Both the position numbers and the translations under genes were made by a program. This document shows, one piece after another, positions 41,256-50,800 of a stretch of DNA of 64,000 bases. The DNA is taken from contig DASXYG010000140.1 of NCBI GenBank assembly GCA_036502625.1, positions 62,001 through 126,000 of the forward strand, given 5' to 3'. This DNA comes from DASXYG01 sp036502625 (GTDB lineage Bacteria; Actinomycetota; Actinomycetes; Streptosporangiales; Streptosporangiaceae). Within the stretch, counting starts at the first letter, position 1, and every line of letters starts with the position of its first letter. Under the pieces are notes generated by a model. That model was not told the origin of the DNA. It saw only the letters and a program-made list of their open reading frames with translations, and searched no databases.

Positions 41256-42695
41256 TCACGCGGCGGTGCCGGGGCGGCGGTCCGCCCACGGCCTGGCCTC
41301 TTCGAGCTGGTGGGCCACCCGCAGCAGGACGTCCTCGCGCCCGTACGCGGCGACGAGCTGGACCCCGATGGGCAGCCCGTCGGCGGACCAGTGCAGGGGC
41401 AGGCTGATGGCGGGCTGGCCGGTGACGTTGAAGAGCTGGGTGAAGGTCACGGCACGGCCGGACCGCATCGCCATCGCGAGCTGATCGTCGGCGTCTCCGG
41501 CGAACGCGCCGATGCGGGCGGGCGGCTCGCCGAGCGTGGGCGTCAGAAGCAGGTCGAAGCCGTCCGCCCACCACTGCTGGACGGCGCGCCGCAGCAGCGT
41601 CCGGTCCTCCAGCGCCTGTACGTAGTCGAGCGCGGCGACCTCGCGCGCCTGCTCGGCCAGCGCCCAGTTGACCGGTTCCACGTCGTCGGCGGTGACCGGG
41701 CGGCCGAGCACCTCGGCGAGCCGCGCCACGAAGGCGCCGATGCCGACGGCGCGCAGCATGCCGGCGCCCCGCGAGAAGCCGCGGCTGAGCGTGTCGGGGA
41801 AGCCGTGCTCCACCCGGTGGCCGAGCGACTCCAGGAGCCGCCCCGTCTCACGCGCCGCGGTCGCGCACTCCTCGTGAACCGGCTCGCCCCAGGGGAAGTG
41901 GTCGAGGAGCCCGATCCGCAGCGAGCCGGCGTCGGCGCCCAGCTCGCGTACGTAAGGCCGCTCCGGCGCGGGCGCGATCACCGTGTCGCCCACACCCGGC
42001 CCCCGCACCGCGTCGAGCATCGCGGCCGCGTCGCGCACGGAGCGCGTCAGGCAGAAATGCACGGCGGGCCCGCTCTCGTCGCCGTACGGCCCGAGCGACA
42101 CCCGCCCCTGCGACGGCTTCAGGCCGACCAGCCCGCAGCACGACGCGGGGATCCGGATCGACCCGCCCCCGTCGCTGGCGTGCGCCACGGCGACCATGCC
42201 CGACGCGACCGCCGCCGCGGACCCGCCGCTGGACCCCCCGGGCGTGTGGTCGGTGTTCCACGGGTTACGCGTCGCCCCCCACGCCAGCGGTTCGGTAGCC
42301 GGGAGGCTCCCGAACTCCGCGCTGTTCGTCCGCCCCGCCGTGACCAGCCCCGCGGCCCGGAAGCGGGCGACGATGGTGGCGTCGCCCTCCGCCAGCACCC
42401 GCGCCTCCTTCAGCCGCCGGTTCCCGTTACTGACCGGCTGCCCCGCGTACGCGACCAGCAGATCCTTGATCAGGAACGGCACCCCGCGGAACACCCCGTC
42501 AGGCAGATCACCGCCCGCCGTCTCCCGCGCCTCGTCGAACCACCGCATGACCACGGCATTCAACGCAGGATCGCCCTCCACGACCCGCTCAATAGCGGCC
42601 TCGAGCAGCTCCCCCGCCGTAACCTCCCCGCCCCTGACCAACCCGGCCTGCCCGGTCGCATCCATCCACCGCGTCTCATCCGCCAGCGATCCCAC
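41256..42695 (-). CDS. amidase (amidase-signature family)
   Basis: A 479-residue amide hydrolase. The Ser-cisSer-Lys triad is visible: Lys in FLIKDLLVAYAG and the serines in GGSSGGSAAAVASGMV, plus SIRIPASCCGLVGLKPSQGRV. The C-terminus has VTGQPAISLPLHWSADGLPIGVQL. I use the GTG at 42695, which follows GGGAGG; a start at 42728 is possible. Substrate unknown; monocistronic. Confidence 0.9.
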   Translation of the reverse strand: MGSLADETRWMDATGQAGLVRGGEVTAGELLEAAIERVVEGDPALNAVVMRWFDEARETAGGDLPDGVFRGVPFLIKDLLVAYAGQPVSNGNRRLKEARVLAEGDATIVARFRAAGLVTAGRTNSAEFGSLPATEPLAWGATRNPWNTDHTPGGSSGGSAAAVASGMVAVAHASDGGGSIRIPASCCGLVGLKPSQGRVSLGPYGDESGPAVHFCLTRSVRDAAAMLDAVRGPGVGDTVIAPAPERPYVRELGADAGSLRIGLLDHFPWGEPVHEECATAARETGRLLESLGHRVEHGFPDTLSRGFSRGAGMLRAVGIGAFVARLAEVLGRPVTADDVEPVNWALAEQAREVAALDYVQALEDRTLLRRAVQQWWADGFDLLLTPTLGEPPARIGAFAGDADDQLAMAMRSGRAVTFTQLFNVTGQPAISLPLHWSADGLPIGVQLVAAYGREDVLLRVAHQLEEARPWADRRPGTAA

Positions 42696-42858
42696 ACACG
42701 CCTCCCAGTCACCGCAACGGTCGCCCAAGAGTAGGCGTCACGCCGCCCGTCGGGCCGCGGATCCCGTTCTTCTGGGGCATGACAGCGTCCGTAAGTGAAT
42801 TTGACCGTATTTGGCCAACTATATGGACGCGGGCGGGCTCCGGGGGTCATCTAACGGC

Positions 42859-43395
42859 ATGGGTGGTGGGTTATGGGTGGTGGTCGTACTTGACGCGGTG
42901 ACCGCGTCGATTCTGCTGATCGCCGGGATGGCCAAGGCCGTGTCGCCGGGGCAGCTCGGGCAGGCGCTCGCCGAGCTTCCGGTCGTGCGCAACGGGGTCT
43001 CCACCGGGGCCGTTCGCGGGTTAGCCGGCGTCGAGATCGCGACCGCCCTGCTCCTGCCCGTTCCCCCGGTCCGGGTCGTCGCGGCCGTGGCGGCCGGTGT
43101 GCTCGGGCTCGGCTTCGTCGGCGCGGGGCTGGCCGGGTGGCTGGGCGGCAGCACCACCGCCTGTGGATGCTTCGGGTCGCGCGGTGGGCGCCCGCTCGGG
43201 CCGGTGAACGTGGCCGCCGGTGTGCTCGTGATCGTGTCCGCCGCGGTCACCGTACGGGCCCCGGCCGCCGCCGACCCCGCCCACTACTTCCGGATCTGCG
43301 TCGTCGGGATCGCCCTGGCGACGCTCTGCCTGTGCCTGTGGACCCATCGCGGACTCATCCGCGAACTGACCCGGCCATTGTCCTCGTCGCGTTAG
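42859..43395 (+). CDS. MauE/DoxX-type redox membrane protein
   Basis: A 178-residue membrane protein with about five hydrophobic helices. DAVTASILLIAGMAKAVSPGQLGQALAELPVV, RGLAGVEIATALLL and the Cys pair in STTACGCFGSRGGRPLG match the MauE family, which passes reducing power for disulfide handling during methylamine dehydrogenase biogenesis. It is the first gene of the operon ending at 46095. The start is uncertain; I prefer the ATG at 42859 over 42823. Confidence 0.85.
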   Translation: MGGGLWVVVVLDAVTASILLIAGMAKAVSPGQLGQALAELPVVRNGVSTGAVRGLAGVEIATALLLPVPPVRVVAAVAAGVLGLGFVGAGLAGWLGGSTTACGCFGSRGGRPLGPVNVAAGVLVIVSAAVTVRAPAAADPAHYFRICVVGIALATLCLCLWTHRGLIRELTRPLSSSR

Positions 43396-43401
43396 GAGCC
43401 G

Positions 43402-43950
43402 GTGGTGCTCGACATCGTCTTCGGGTGTGTGCTGCTCGCCGTCATCGCCGCATTGGTCCTGCTGTTCGCGATGTTCGGCGAACTCGCGTCCCGCATGCCC
43501 GCCGAACGCCGGCCCGAACGCAGCGCCGACGTCTACCCGCTCGAGGACGCCCGCCTCGGCGTCGAGCCGGGGCGCTGGCCGGAGTCCCTGGCCGGCGTCT
43601 CGGGCGCCACGGGCCCCTCGATCGTGCTCGTTCTCAGTACGGCCTGCACGACCTGCGACGACGTCGCGGCCCAGGTCTCCGGGGAGCTCGACCAAGGGGG
43701 CGCGGGCGACCTCGCCGTCGTGGTCTCCACGGGCGACGAGGAGCGGGCGTGGACGTTCATCGACCGGTACGGGCTGCGCCGGCTGCCGCACCACATCGAC
43801 GACAAGGGCCAGTGGGTCGGCGATGAGTTCAACGTCCGCATGAGCCCCACCGCGATGGTCTTCCAGTCGGGGCGGCTGCATTCGGCGATGGTCTTCCAGG
43901 ACGTCAACGCGCTCAGGGAAACGGTCTCCGTACCTAAGGGAGTGTTATGA
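43402..43950 (+). CDS. MauD-like thioredoxin-fold membrane-anchored protein
   Basis: A 182-residue protein with an N-terminal membrane helix (about 2-26) and a thioredoxin-like domain. The redox motif is ACTTCDD in VLVLSTACTTCDDVAAQV, a CxxC pair with Thr-Thr between. PTAMVFQSGRLHSAMVFQDV near the end corresponds to the cis-Pro region. It follows the MauE-like gene by 6 bases, as mauE-mauD pairs do, and overlaps the Cys-rich peptide gene by four bases. Likely role: oxidising or isomerising that peptide outside the membrane. Confidence 0.85.
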   Translation: MVLDIVFGCVLLAVIAALVLLFAMFGELASRMPAERRPERSADVYPLEDARLGVEPGRWPESLAGVSGATGPSIVLVLSTACTTCDDVAAQVSGELDQGGAGDLAVVVSTGDEERAWTFIDRYGLRRLPHHIDDKGQWVGDEFNVRMSPTAMVFQSGRLHSAMVFQDVNALRETVSVPKGVL

Positions 43951-44240
43951 ACACGAACGTCAAACAGGCCAGAACGTGGCGGGTGGGCCGGCGCGGGTTC
44001 CTCGGGACGCTCGGTGCCGGCGGGATCGCCGCGGCGGTCGGGCTGTTCGGCCGGTCGGAGCCGGCGTACGGGATCTGCGTCAAGAACTGCTGCCACCTGG
44101 CCAACTGCCCGAACATCTCGTACTCGGCCTGTGCGGCGAGCGCGGACTACATCTGGGCCTGCACGGTGGAAGGCGGGCTGATCTGCAACTGCTGCGAGGC
44201 CGCCGGCTACTCCAAGTCCGCGTTCACCTGCTCGTACTGA
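43947..44240 (+). CDS. Tat-exported cysteine-rich small protein (MauA-like position)
   Basis: A 97-residue precursor. Residues 13-24 (VGRRGFLGTLGA) are a twin-arginine signal followed by a hydrophobic stretch, with cleavage likely near EPAYG. The roughly 55-residue mature part has ten cysteines, in clusters NCC, CNCC and single Cys, allowing five disulfides. In mau clusters the product at this position is the disulfide-rich light chain bearing a tryptophan-derived cofactor, which needs two Trp; here only one Trp remains (YIWAC), so that cofactor is unlikely. It may be an extracellular disulfide-locked peptide. Function unknown. Confidence 0.8.
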   Translation: MNTNVKQARTWRVGRRGFLGTLGAGGIAAAVGLFGRSEPAYGICVKNCCHLANCPNISYSACAASADYIWACTVEGGLICNCCEAAGYSKSAFTCSY

Positions 44241-44248
44241 ACGCGGCC

Positions 44249-44308
44249 ATGGTCACGTGGGTGGTGGTCGGGTGCGTCGGGGCGGTGCTCCACGTGCTCA
44301 GCCCTTGA
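44249..44308 (+). CDS. possible 19-residue hydrophobic microprotein
   Basis: Between the Cys-rich gene and the next membrane gene, ATG at 44249 opens a 19-residue frame MVTWVVVGCVGAVLHVLSP ending at 44308. It is hydrophobic and lies 8 bases after the previous stop. There is no clear ribosome-binding site. It may be a leader for translational coupling or not translated at all. Confidence 0.25.
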   Translation: MVTWVVVGCVGAVLHVLSP

Positions 44309-44317
44309 GGCAAGTCG

Positions 44318-44890
44318 ATGGCCGGAGTTGCCGGCCCCATGCTGCGCGACGACCGGCGCGGCGGGCTCCGCTTCCTCGTGGGGCTCGCGGTCGGCGGGAT
44401 GGTCTCCGGCCTGCTGGTCTCGCTGGTGGTCCTGCTGCTCGGCGACCTGGCGCATGCCGTACTTCCGGCGCCGGCCCGGCTGTTCCTGCTCGCCGGCATC
44501 TGCGTGGTCCTCGGCATCGCCGACCTGCTCGACCGCACCCCGCACCCGTGGCGCCAGGTGCCGCAGAGCTTCATCCGCAGGCTGTCCCCCGGCGTACGGG
44601 GCGTGACGTGGGGCCTGGACCTCGGGCTGCTCGTCACCACCCAGAAGGTGGCGTCCCTGGTCTGGGCGGCGATCGCCGCGCTGGTGCTGCTGGCACCGCC
44701 GGCCGCGCCGCCGCTGCTGATCGGCATGGCGCTCGTCTCGTGCCTGAGCGTCGCCGCCTTCAGCCTGCGGGCCGTACCGCTCGTCATGTCCAACAGCACC
44801 AGGAGGGACCGGTTGTGGCTGCGATCGATCCGGTCGACGGCGGGCGCGGCGCTGCTGCTGATAGCGGCGATCACCGTGCTGCGGGCGTGA
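44318..44890 (+). CDS. polytopic membrane protein of the Mau-like operon
   Basis: A 190-residue protein with about five hydrophobic helices (FLVGLAVGGMVSGLLVSLVVLLL, LFLLAGICVVLGIADLL, LVWAAIAALVLLA and others). The cytoplasmic/periplasmic loop has PQSFIRRLSPGVRGVTWGLDLGLLVTTQK. I do not recognise a family; a distant DsbD/CcdA-like or transporter role is conceivable from context. The ATG at 44318 follows GAGG. It overlaps the next gene (TGATG). Confidence 0.65.
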   Translation: MAGVAGPMLRDDRRGGLRFLVGLAVGGMVSGLLVSLVVLLLGDLAHAVLPAPARLFLLAGICVVLGIADLLDRTPHPWRQVPQSFIRRLSPGVRGVTWGLDLGLLVTTQKVASLVWAAIAALVLLAPPAAPPLLIGMALVSCLSVAAFSLRAVPLVMSNSTRRDRLWLRSIRSTAGAALLLIAAITVLRA

Positions 44891-45267
44891 TGGGCGCCGG
44901 TACGGCACTGGCCGGGGCGGTCGTCATCACGCGCTTCGCCTGCCCGAGCCGCTGGACGCTCCTCGTGCTGCTGGTCATGCACCGGCGGATGCGGCGGCAC
45001 GTCGAGCGGCACGCCGACGGGTTCGTCGACGTCCTGTGGACGACCGACTGGCGCCGCCGCACCCTGCTGAACGTCTCGCTCTGGACCGACCAGAACAGCA
45101 TCTACTCGATGGGCCGGGTCGCGCGCCACATCGACGCGGCCCGGGTCCCGGCACGGCTCGGCATCCGTACGGACGGGGCCGTCTACCCCTGCGCCGGCGA
45201 CTGGCGCCGGCTGCTCTTCACCCCCGACCGGCTCACACGCCCCACGGCGCACCCGATCGACCAGTGA
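44890..45267 (+). CDS. small protein, possible dimeric alpha/beta-barrel (monooxygenase-like) fold
   Basis: A 125-residue protein. ITRFACPSRWTLLVLLVMHRRMRRHVERHADGFVDVLWTTD and LLNVSLWTDQNSIYSMGRVARHIDAAR resemble ABM/DUF3291-type barrels, in which a conserved W-x-D/S segment is followed by a helix. Catalytic function cannot be assigned. The ATG at 44890 overlaps the previous stop; the GTG at 44887 is an alternative. Confidence 0.6.
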   Translation: MGAGTALAGAVVITRFACPSRWTLLVLLVMHRRMRRHVERHADGFVDVLWTTDWRRRTLLNVSLWTDQNSIYSMGRVARHIDAARVPARLGIRTDGAVYPCAGDWRRLLFTPDRLTRPTAHPIDQ

Positions 45268-45298
45268 ACGCATCACCCTCACCGACCAGGAGGTTCGG

Positions 45299-45607
45299 AT
45301 GGCAACGCCCGATTTCACGCCGCCGACCGATCACGGCTTCGTCGTGGTCAGGAACATGGCGGACGGCACGAAGAAGGTCATGGTGTGCGACGCGGTCTCC
45401 GGCGGCGAGCCGCAGCACGTCTACGCCGCCCACTTCAAGTGCACGACGCTGACCGTGCACTCCGGGGTGGACCTGTACGACACGTCCGCCGGCTCGTACA
45501 CCAAGCGGGTCGTCGAGGTGTACGCCGAGCGACCTGGCGTCGTCCACCTCCGCGCCATGCGGCGGGGGCAGAACCCGGTCATGGACGCGGTCGCCCGTAG
45601 CCGGTGA
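45299..45607 (+). CDS. hypothetical small soluble protein
   Basis: A 102-residue protein without signal or membrane helix. HGFVVVRNMADGTKKVMVCDAVSGGEPQHVYAAHFKCTTLTVHSGVDLYDTSAGSYTKRVVEVYAE looks like a beta-rich domain with two cysteines. No family recognised. The ATG at 45299 has a strong AGGAGG. It is coupled to the following lipoprotein-like gene (GTGA overlap), so it belongs to the operon. Confidence 0.65.
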   Translation: MATPDFTPPTDHGFVVVRNMADGTKKVMVCDAVSGGEPQHVYAAHFKCTTLTVHSGVDLYDTSAGSYTKRVVEVYAERPGVVHLRAMRRGQNPVMDAVARSR

Positions 45608-46095
45608 CCCCAGGGCCGGGACGTGCCCGTACGACCGCTGCCGGGCTGCTCGCGGCCGGCCTGCCGCTCGGCCTGTGCGCCGCCGGGTGCGCGGCCGGTC
45701 CGCCGCCCGGTTGCGCGCGGCCGTCGCCGGTCAGCGCCGTCCGGTCGCCGCACGGCACGGGCACGGCCGGCGCCGAGGTCCGCGGCACCGGGCACGGCGC
45801 CCGGCTGTGGGGCCTCCTCATGCTGCCGTACCGCACGCCGCTGATCCGCGCCGGCGACCAGGTCAAGATCGCCTGGCGGATGACCGGCACCGGCCCGCTC
45901 CGCCTCACCGCGACCGCACCGGACGGCCGCACGCGCCCGCTCGCCCAGGGCCCGGAACGCCACGCCACCAGCAGCTACCACCGCCCCGGCGACGAATGGG
46001 GCGCGCAGTACCGCTTCGACCGCCCCGGCTGCTGGCACCTGCGCGCCGCCCGCACCCGGGTCACCGCCGACGTCTGGCTCACGGTCACCGCGTAG
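45604..46095 (+). CDS. probable lipoprotein, last gene of the Mau-like operon
   Basis: A 163-residue protein. The N-terminus has a basic start, a hydrophobic stretch AAGLLAAGLPLGLCAAG and a lipobox-like AAGC. The mature part ends in a beta-sandwich-like domain (GDQVKIAWRMTGTGPLRLTATAPDG, YRFDRPGCWHLRAARTRVTADVWLTV). The GTG at 45604 overlaps the previous stop. No function assigned; it would sit on the outer face of the membrane near the Cys-rich peptide. Confidence 0.65.
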   Translation: MTPGPGRARTTAAGLLAAGLPLGLCAAGCAAGPPPGCARPSPVSAVRSPHGTGTAGAEVRGTGHGARLWGLLMLPYRTPLIRAGDQVKIAWRMTGTGPLRLTATAPDGRTRPLAQGPERHATSSYHRPGDEWGAQYRFDRPGCWHLRAARTRVTADVWLTVTA

Positions 46096-46099
46096 GGCG

Positions 46100-46140
46100 G
46101 CGTCAGCGGGCGTGTCAGGCCGGTGTCAGGGGGGTGTCCG
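46100..46140 (+). promoter_or_regulatory. SARP-type direct repeats upstream of exporter
   Basis: Heptamers GCGTCAG (46100), GTGTCAG (46112), GTGTCAG (46123) and GTGTCCG (46134) lie in direct repeat with spacings 12, 11 and 11. This is the geometry expected for SARP activators, which bind successive heptamers about one helical turn apart upstream of the -10. The exporter ATG is only 23 bases beyond, so the transcript may be nearly leaderless. Confidence 0.7.
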
Positions 46141-46162
46141 GGCGGGCGATGAGCCTGTGGGC

Positions 46163-47104
46163 ATGACGAGTTCAGCGATCATGGCCTCCGGGTTGCGGAA
46201 GGCGTACAAGGACAAGGTCGTGCTCGACGGCATCGATCTGGACGTCCCGGCGGGGACGGTCTTCTCCCTGCTCGGGCCGAACGGGGCCGGCAAGACGACG
46301 ACGGTGAACGTGCTGACCACCCTGCTGCGGGCCGATGGCGGAACGGTCCGGGTGGCCGGGCACGACGTCGCGACCGAGGCCAAGGCCGTACGGGCGGCCA
46401 TCGGGGTCACCGGGCAGTTCGCGGCGGTGGACGAGCTGCTGACGGGCCAGGAGAACCTGCGGCTGATGGTGGACCTGAACCCGGGTGCCGCGGGCGGCGG
46501 CAAGCGGATCGTCGCGGAGCTGCTCGACCGCTTCGATCTGGCCGAGTCGGCGCGGAAACCCGTGTCGACCTACTCCGGTGGCATGCGCAGGAAGCTCGAC
46601 CTGGCGATGACGCTCGTCGGCCACCCGCGGATCATCTTCCTCGACGAGCCGACGACCGGCCTGGACCCGCGCAGCCGCCGCACCATGTGGACGATCATCC
46701 GCGAGCTGGTCGCCGAGGGCGTGACGATCTTCCTCACCACCCAGTACCTCGACGAGGCCGACCAGCTCGCCGACCGGGTCGCCGTCCTCGACCAGGGCCG
46801 CATGGTCGCCCAGGGCACCTCCGAGGAGCTCAAGCGCCGGATCCCCGGGACCCACGTACGGCTCCGGTTCACCACCGCCGCCGAGCTCGACGCGGCCGCG
46901 CGCATCATCGCCGGCTCCACGCGGGACGACGAGGCGCTGACGCTGCGGGTCCCCGGTGACGGTGGCACGAAGTCGCTGCGCGCCCTGCTCGACCGGCTCG
47001 ACGAGTACTCGATGAGCGCCGAGGAGTTCTCCGTCCACACGCCGGACCTCGACGACGTCTTCCTCGCCCTGACGGGCCACACCACGGAGGTGACCGCGAA
47101 ATGA
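46163..47104 (+). CDS. ABC exporter ATPase, DrrA-like (daunorubicin resistance family)
   Basis: A 313-residue ATPase. Walker A GPNGAGKTTTV, Q-loop VTGQFAAVDELLTGQENL, signature YSGGMRRKLDLAMTL, Walker B IIFLDEPTTGLDPRSR and FLTTQYLDEADQLADR are all typical of DrrA; the C-terminal regulatory segment ends PDLDDVFLALTGHTTE. It overlaps the permease gene by four bases. The pair exports a hydrophobic compound. The start could also be ATG 46181. Confidence 0.92.
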   Translation: MTSSAIMASGLRKAYKDKVVLDGIDLDVPAGTVFSLLGPNGAGKTTTVNVLTTLLRADGGTVRVAGHDVATEAKAVRAAIGVTGQFAAVDELLTGQENLRLMVDLNPGAAGGGKRIVAELLDRFDLAESARKPVSTYSGGMRRKLDLAMTLVGHPRIIFLDEPTTGLDPRSRRTMWTIIRELVAEGVTIFLTTQYLDEADQLADRVAVLDQGRMVAQGTSEELKRRIPGTHVRLRFTTAAELDAAARIIAGSTRDDEALTLRVPGDGGTKSLRALLDRLDEYSMSAEEFSVHTPDLDDVFLALTGHTTEVTAK

Positions 47105-47844
47105 GCTCCCAGTCGATGGTGATGCTGCGCCGCAACTTCAAGCACGTCGCCCGGAACCCGACCTCGGTGTTCAACGCGGTGCTGATGCCGGTCGTGGTCA
47201 TGCTGATGTTCGTCTACATGCTCGGCGACGCGTTCGACGTCGGCGTCGACTACGTGGACTACGCGACGCCGGGCATGCTCCTGCTGGCCGTCTGCTACGG
47301 CCTGGGGTCGGTGGCGACGGCGGTGAACTCCGACATGACCAAGGGCATCATCAACCGGTTCAAGGTCATGGACGTCTCCCGCGGCGCGGTGCTGACCGGC
47401 CACGTCATCGCCAGCCTGCTGACCAACCTGGTCGCCATCGCGGCGATCATCGCGGCCGCGTTCCTGCTGGGGTTCCGTCCGGCGGCGGGCCTCCTCGACT
47501 GGCTCGGCGTGATCGGCCTCGTCGCGCTGCTCGGTTTCGCGGCCGGCTGGCTCACGGTCGCCCTGGGCCTGTTCGCGAAGTCGCCGGAGACCGCGGGGCT
47601 GGCCTCCGTGCCGCTGGTCATGCTCCCGTTCTTCAGCAGCGCGATCGTTCCGGCGGACAAGATGGGGCCGGGCGTACGGCAGTTCGCGGAGTACCAGCCG
47701 TTCACGCCGATCATCGAGACCCTGCGCGGCCTGCTCAACGGCTCGCCGGCCGCCGGCACCGCGATCGTCGCCCTCGCCTGGTGCGTCGGGATCGCGATCG
47801 TGGGCTACCTGTGGGCGACCGCCACGTTCAAGAAGCGAGCGTGA
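47101..47844 (+). CDS. ABC-2 type exporter permease, DrrB-like
   Basis: A 247-residue membrane protein with about six helices. HVARNPTSVFNAVLMPVVVMLMFVYMLG, GIINRFKVMDVSRGAVLTGHV and the C-terminal PLVMLPFFSSAIVPADKMGPGVRQFAEYQPFTPIIETLRGLL are DrrB hallmarks. It overlaps the ATPase gene (ATGA) upstream and the SARP gene's 3' end on the other strand by 17 bases. Confidence 0.92.
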   Translation: MSSQSMVMLRRNFKHVARNPTSVFNAVLMPVVVMLMFVYMLGDAFDVGVDYVDYATPGMLLLAVCYGLGSVATAVNSDMTKGIINRFKVMDVSRGAVLTGHVIASLLTNLVAIAAIIAAAFLLGFRPAAGLLDWLGVIGLVALLGFAAGWLTVALGLFAKSPETAGLASVPLVMLPFFSSAIVPADKMGPGVRQFAEYQPFTPIIETLRGLLNGSPAAGTAIVALAWCVGIAIVGYLWATATFKKRA

Positions 47845-50800
47845 CGCCGGCCAACTCGCGCCAGTCCGCCCGCGCCCCCTCTTCCGCCGCCTCGGTGAAC
47901 CGCGGTTCGCCGAGGCGGCCTCGCGCGGCCTCCTCGATGCGGGCCACATCCGGCTGGGACCGGTCGACCAGGCCGCGCACGCCGGCGCTCGCCGCGAGCA
48001 GCCGCGCGGCCTGTTCGTCCTGTCCGCGGCGCAGCGCCAGGTCCGCGATCCCGACCATGACCTCCGCGATCGCGAACGGATGCCCCGACTCGGACGCCGC
48101 GTCGAGGGCCGCGACGCGGTGGCCGCGTGACACGTCGAGATCCTCCGCGAGGTAGCCGAGCAGGTCATGCCGGATCACGCGGTGGCTGGCCCGCTCGGCG
48201 GTCTCGCCCTGCACCGCCGTCGCGATGTCGAGCTGCCGGTACGCCTGCTCGGCGTCGCCGCTCCACCGCGCGAGCCCGGCCTTCGCCAGGGCAAGCTCGG
48301 CCAGCGCCTCCGGCCAGGCGACCCGTTCCGCGGACCGCTCCGCCTCCGCCATGGCCGCCGCGCACGCGTCGCCGTCGCCGGACAGCCAGTAGAGCTGCGC
48401 CTGCCGCGACCGCATCCGTACGAGGTCCTCGACCGCGCCGACCTCGGTGACCACCGCGACCGCCTGTTCGTAGTACGCGCACGCGCCGGCGTAGTCGCCG
48501 CGCATGGCGATCCGGTCCGCCAGCTCGGTCAGCGCGAAGGAGATCCCCCACCGCTCGCCGAGCGCGCGGAACTCGGTGAGCGCCGTTTCGAGGTAGGCGT
48601 CGGCGTCTCGGCCGCCGTGGCCGTGCATGATCCGCATCTTGCCGAGCTGCAGCCGGGCGATGGCACGCGCCCAGGGGTCCGGGTCGGCGAGCAGCGGTTC
48701 GAACACGGACTCGGACGCGTCCGGCTCGTGCAGCAGGCGTTCCAGCGCCGCGACCAGCGCCACCGCGGGATGCAGGCCCGGGGAGCGCTCGCTGATCTCG
48801 TGGACCTGGTGGATCCACTCCTCCGCCTGGCGCTCGTCGCTGCCCCGCCCGGAGGTCATGAACCCCGCGAGGAACGCGTACACGACGGCCCGGATCTCCT
48901 CGGTCACGTCGCCGGGCAGCGTGACGGCCGCCGCGATCAGCTCGTTGCCCTCGGTCTTGTGCCCGCCGAGCCACCAGTACCAGCCGACGGCCGCCGCGAG
49001 CCGCATCGCCGCCTGCGCCTCGCCGGCCGCGAGCGCGCCGCGCATCGCCGCGCCGATGTTGTCGTGCTCGGCCTCGAGCACGGCGAGCCATTCCAGTTGC
49101 TCGGCGCGGCGGAGATGCGGGTCGGCGGTCTCGCCGAGCTCGGTGACGTACGCGAGATGCGCGTGGCGCGCCAGGTCCGACTCCCCCGCCTCCGCGAGCC
49201 GCTGCCCGGCGTACTCCTTGACCGTGCCGAGCATCCGGTAGCGCGGCGTGCCCTCGCCCGGGGTGACCACCAGCGACTTCTCGGTGAGCGCGGTCAGCAG
49301 TTCGAGCACCTGGCCCGCCTCGACGGCGTCGCCCGCGCAGACCCGCTCGGCCGCTTCCAGGCTCGCGCCGCCGGAGAACACCGAGAGCCGGCGCAGCACC
49401 ACGCGTTCGGCGTCGGTGAGCAGCTCCCAGCTCCAGTCGATCACCGCGCGCAGCGTCCGGTGCCGGGGCAGCGCCGTACGGCTGCCGCCGGTCAGCAGGC
49501 GGAACCGGTCGTCGAGCCGGTTGGCGAGCTGGTCGAGCGACATGGTGCGCAGCCGGGCCGCGGCGAGCTCGATCGCCAGCGGCATGCCGTCCAGCGCCCG
49601 GCAGACGCGCGCCAGGGTCGCGGACGTACGGGCGTCGGTCGCGAGGTCCGTGCGCACCGCGCCGGCCCGGTCGCGCAGCAGCCGGACGGCCGGGGCGGAC
49701 GCGATCGCGCCGGGGTCGGCGTCGTCCGCGGGCAGGTCCAGCGGCACGACCGGCCACAGCGCCTCACCGGTGATGCCGAGCGGCTCCCGGCTCGTCGCGA
49801 GGATCCGCAGCCGCCGGCACTCGCCGAGCACACGATGGGCGAACGCCGCCGCGGACTCGATCACGTGCTCGCAGTTGTCCAGGACCAGCACCATCGCCCG
49901 CTCGCGCAGCGCGGCGACGACCCGGTCCACCGGCTCCGCGTCCGGCGCGTCGCCGAGCAGCGTGTCGCGCAGTTTGAGCGCGTCGAGCGTCGCCTGTGCC
50001 ACGTCGCCGTCGGCGCCGATGGCCGCGAGCTCGACCAGCCAGGCCCCGTCCGGCAGGCCGCCGAGCAGCGTCTGCGCGGTCTCGGTGGCCAGCCTGGTCT
50101 TCCCCGAGCCGCCCGGCCCGATCAGCGTGGTGAGCCGGTGCTCGGCGACGAGATCGCGGACCGCGGCGACATCGGTGTCCTTGCCGACGAAGCTGGTCAG
50201 CTCGGCGCGCACGTTGGTCTTGCGGATCTCCTCGCGGCGCCCGAGCTCGCCCCGCAGCAGCGCGACGTGCAGCGCGGACAGCTCCGGCGACGGGTCGGCG
50301 CCCAGTTCGTCGGCCAGGGTCTCCCGCGTACGGTCGTACACGAGCAGGGCCTCGGTGTCGCGGCCGGTCGCGACGAGGGCGCGCATCAGCGCGGCGACGA
50401 GCCGCTCGCGCACCGGATGCGCGGCCACCAGGTCGGTCAGCTCCGTGACCAGCTCCGCGCCGTTGCCGAGGCCGATCTCCGCGTCGAACCGGTCCTCCAT
50501 GGCCGTCAGGCGCAGCCCGTCCAGCCGGGTGGCCGCCGCGTCGAACGCCGCGCTGTCCCGCAGGCCGACGTCCTGCAGGGCCGGGCCGCGCCACAGCGCG
50601 AGGGCCGCGCGCAGCCGCGTGAGCCGCCGCGGGTCCTCGGTGTCGCGGGCCTGCGCGAGGAGGCGTTCGAACCGTACGGCGTCGACCGCGTCGGGGTCCG
50701 CCGTCAGCCGGTAGCCGTCGGTCCGCCCCTCGACCGACCCGTCGGGCAGCGCCTTCCGCAGCCGGGAGACCAGGCGCTGCAGGGCGTTCGCCGCCTCGGA

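Noticed and set aside
43947..44240. Methylamine dehydrogenase light chain
   Set aside because: Only one Trp in the mature part and no heavy-chain gene nearby; the cofactor could not form.
48165..49757. 530-residue minus-strand frame inside the SARP gene region and similar long shadows
   Set aside because: Overlaps the well-supported AfsR-like gene in another frame, with Arg/Ala/Gly-rich composition typical of shadow frames.
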